DNA of 35,716 bases from JBFHER01 sp041584055 (lineage in GTDB: Bacteria > Bacteroidota > Bacteroidia > Bacteroidales > UBA5342). This document shows, one piece after another, positions 34,186 to 35,716 of this stretch (the stretch's first letter is position 1; every line of letters begins with the position of its first letter). The DNA is taken from the NCBI GenBank assembly GCA_041584055.1, contig JBFHER010000008.1, positions 1-35,716 on the forward strand. Direction: 5' to 3'. The notes beneath the pieces were generated by a model that worked only from the letters and a program-made list of their open reading frames with translations, made no database searches and had not been told where the DNA came from. The translations under genes were made by a program, and so were the position numbers.

Positions 34186-34536
34186 ATTGTAACATATTTA
34201 TTAACTGAAATTCTAGATTTGAATATTTAAGAAGGATGCTCGAAAATTTACAAAATCGAATGTCCCTATTTTTCGGCACATCCGACCTCGTGATGAAAAC
34301 TAAAATATTGTGATAAGAAAATCAACAACTTGAATTAAGGAGCAAAATTACATAGCGAGATATCGTACGAGCTTGGTTGGATTGGACTAAAAATAAAAAA
34401 TGAGTTCTGTCCCTCCTTCTCAGGCCTTACACTCGCTCTGTTTTGTAGCGAGAGGGTCCCGATTTTACATCGGGAAACGCCCGACCTCGTGATTATGAAT
34501 CTTATAACATTCACTAAAAACATAATTATTAAAATA
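34186..34536. other. Interval with structured repeats before the zinc-ribbon gene
   Basis: This region carries two copies of a degenerate element and two hairpins, described separately. I see no ORF with protein-like composition. Confidence 0.5.
34262..34493. repeat. Degenerate direct repeat with hairpins
   Basis: The 13-base word CCGACCTCGTGAT occurs at 34282-34294 and 34481-34493. Each copy is preceded by GTCCC, about 10 AT-rich bases and CGG (from 34262 and 34456). In the second copy TCCCGAT (34457-34463) pairs with ATCGGGA (34469-34475). Just before it, CTCGCT (34432-34437) pairs with AGCGAG (34447-34452). It may be an intergenic repeat family of this genome. Confidence 0.5.
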
Positions 34537-34974
34537 ATGGCAAGGAAAAATTTACTTCTTTATACAAAGCAATATTACTTGAAGTGTAAAAACTGTAACT
34601 ATCTCACTGAGATAATAGACAAAAATGTTACATATTGTTTTAACTGTACCCGCAAGTTTGATAATAATTTTAATTCATGGCAACTTAAGTCAGGCAGTAA
34701 TGATATTGATCGTTATAAAAAAGAAACATGCACAACTTATAATATGAATAAAGATTCAGCGACTATTAAAAGTCATAATCAGAAGTACAAAAAAACCGAT
34801 TTGACAAAAGAAGAAAGAATCAGACGGACATATTTAAAAGAAGGATATCCTCTTGACAGGGGTGGTTTTACAGAATGGACATTGAAACAATATTTATTGT
34901 CCAAAATATGGTATGCAATTATTATTGGAGGTTTGCTATTAATACTACACTTATTCGGCTTATTTAAACTATGA
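34537..34974 (+). CDS. Zinc-ribbon-like small membrane protein
   Basis: This 145-residue protein has two CxxC pairs near the N-terminus: C17/C20 in LKCKNC and C34/C37 in YCFNC. They form a zinc-ribbon-like knuckle. A charged, probably disordered middle is followed by a single C-terminal transmembrane helix (IWYAIIIGGLLLILHLFGLF). This points to a tail-anchored protein with a cytosolic zinc finger. Upstream in-frame starts at 34489 (GTG) and 34495 lie inside a repeated element and add a poorly conserved-looking stretch. I prefer the ATG at 34537, which places the zinc ribbon near the N-terminus as usual. No family is recognised. It is lower in GC than its neighbours, which hints at an accessory gene. 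Confidence 0.65.
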   Translation: MARKNLLLYTKQYYLKCKNCNYLTEIIDKNVTYCFNCTRKFDNNFNSWQLKSGSNDIDRYKKETCTTYNMNKDSATIKSHNQKYKKTDLTKEERIRRTYLKEGYPLDRGGFTEWTLKQYLLSKIWYAIIIGGLLLILHLFGLFKL

Positions 34975-35342
34975 TGTTTAAATATCATATGAAAAATGAT
35001 AGATAGTGAACTATGTCTTTATACAAATATGTGTTGAATGTTAAAATACAATTTTCAAGATTAAACTTGAAAGGACATCAATCTTTTGAATATAAACAAA
35101 TATAGGTTATTAGATAATAAAAGCCCATAATCTTCTCAAAAATGAGCTACAATAGTATAATCCATGTTGCATGCGATAGTGTGATTGTTGTGGATGAAAA
35201 TACATTGCATTTTTCGAAGTTGACCTAATGCCCTATCATCGTGCGCTTTATAATTTGTCCGCTTTTTGTCCGAACGATATTCTTTGAGAAGAACTCGATA
35301 GTCCGTAACATTGTTAACGAATATTAAAAAACCTATCGTTCT
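34975..35342. other. AT-rich interval before the NVEALA-like peptide
   Basis: This 368-base gap contains no convincing ORF. A small hairpin, TTTCAAG (35053-35059) with CTTGAAA (35066-35072), lacks a T-run. TTGTCCG occurs twice near 35255-35275, upstream of the peptide gene. Confidence 0.4.
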
Positions 35343-35567
35343 ATGAAGAAGAAAAGTATTTCCTTGTGTTCTATTTTAATATTACTAAGCATAATCAACA
35401 TTGCGCTTTTGCGTGAGAAAGATGAAAATTCTAAGTTTAATTTACATAATTGTTCGTCTATTGCAATGGCGCAAGCTGAAAGTCATGAAATAATAGATCC
35501 AATTATTGAACCTACAGGAATTATTGAATGGTTCCAGAAATTATTTGATTTCAATTATAGTGATTAG
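35343..35567 (+). CDS. Small exported peptide, NVEALA-like
   Basis: This 74-residue protein starts with a Lys-rich N-terminus and a hydrophobic helix (MKKKSISLCSILILLSIINI). After it comes SSIAMAQAESHE, which resembles the NVEALA-type junction of short Bacteroidota peptides (LANVEALA-like). NVEALA peptides are often found next to six-bladed beta-propeller lipoproteins, and a lipoprotein gene follows 36 bases downstream. The match is by pattern, not a full family hit, and the key NVE residues are not identical. A secreted signalling or structural peptide is possible. Confidence 0.55.
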   Translation: MKKKSISLCSILILLSIINIALLREKDENSKFNLHNCSSIAMAQAESHEIIDPIIEPTGIIEWFQKLFDFNYSD

Positions 35568-35603
35568 TCAAACCCTAAGTTTTGAATAATTATTCCAATG
35601 ATT

Positions 35604-35716
35604 ATGAAAGTTAGATTAGTGGTATTGTCCTTGATATTATTGATAGTAGGATCGTGTAATTACTCAAATAACCGACATAAATCTACACTAAAATCAACAA
35701 AAGTTTATTTTGAGAA
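35604..35716 (+). CDS. Lipoprotein gene, 3' truncated by window edge
   Basis: An ORF with a strong lipoprotein signal peptide begins MKVRLVVLSLILLIVGSCNY, lipobox V-G-S-C18, and runs off the window. An in-frame ATG six bases earlier (35598) is also possible. Following a NVEALA-like peptide, it may be a six-bladed beta-propeller lipoprotein, but too little is visible to confirm. It should be anchored in the outer membrane or periplasm. Confidence 0.65.
   Translation, partial: MKVRLVVLSLILLIVGSCNYSNNRHKSTLKSTKVYFE

Noticed and set aside
34335..34523. Minus-strand ORF over the repeat region
   Set aside because: It consists mostly of the degenerate repeat and hairpins, so coding is unlikely.
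34489..34536. GTG/ATG starts upstream of the zinc-ribbon gene
   Set aside because: They lie in or beside the repeated element. The start at 34537 places the CxxC pairs near the N-terminus as usual.
1..35716. CRISPR array, tRNA or rRNA genes, transposase or phage genes
   Set aside because: I saw no regularly spaced repeats, no RNA gene signatures and no integrase or transposase motifs in any frame.

Overview
The window reads as a chromosomal segment of a Bacteroidota bacterium. The evidence is a low-GC composition, weak ribosome binding sites, and families typical of the phylum: a DUF3109 protein, a GNAT-nitrilase fusion, a PepSY-like secreted protein, a nucleotide-transporter/HEAT fusion, and a NVEALA-like peptide followed by a lipoprotein. 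I see no rRNA, tRNA, CRISPR array, transposase or phage module.

Layout. 1-5.2 kb holds housekeeping and miscellaneous genes: gpmI (cut by the left edge) with its terminator, DUF3109, a YdeI-like protein, a GNAT-nitrilase fusion and an MscS channel. 5.7-7.2 kb has a small basic protein and a two-domain universal stress protein. 7.2-12.7 kb is a tight four-gene minus-strand operon: a PLP enzyme, a DUF1611/DgcN-like protein, a PP-loop ATPase fused to a creatininase domain, and an enolase-superfamily epimerase/racemase. 13.2-16.5 kb carries a Ca/Na antiporter and a cation-chloride-cotransporter-like permease. 17-25 kb is an envelope and nucleotide cluster: a lipoprotein serine hydrolase, an ATP/ADP-translocase-like transporter fused to HEAT repeats, a second serine hydrolase, and an exported protein laid out like a glucan, water dikinase. 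25.4-30.1 kb is a signalling and stress block: a NarX/NarL-type two-component pair, a UspA-like protein, an ECF sigma factor, a PepSY-like protein and PPK2. 30.2-34.2 kb has an overlapping pair of unknown genes and a beta-CASP metallo-beta-lactamase-fold hydrolase. The right end holds a zinc-ribbon membrane protein among structured repeats, a NVEALA-like peptide and the start of a lipoprotein gene.

Main observation. A sequence of the form GTGAC(C/T), 16 or 17 bases, GTC(T/A)nAAT occurs ten times between 6.0 and 29.3 kb. All ten are in intergenic DNA, and nine point at a gene or small ORF 19-231 bases away. It has the shape of an ECF sigma promoter (-35 and -10), and the window encodes one ECF sigma factor without an adjacent anti-sigma gene. 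Putative members are both Usp-type genes, PPK2, the PepSY-like gene, the DgcN/PP-loop-creatininase operon, the permease, the secreted dikinase operon and a small basic protein. I infer a local stress or energy-limitation regulon that links otherwise unrelated genes. The two most novel parts are the DgcN/DgcA-like operon with its PP-loop-creatininase fusion, and the exported dikinase operon, which lies convergent to the operon carrying the nucleotide transporter.
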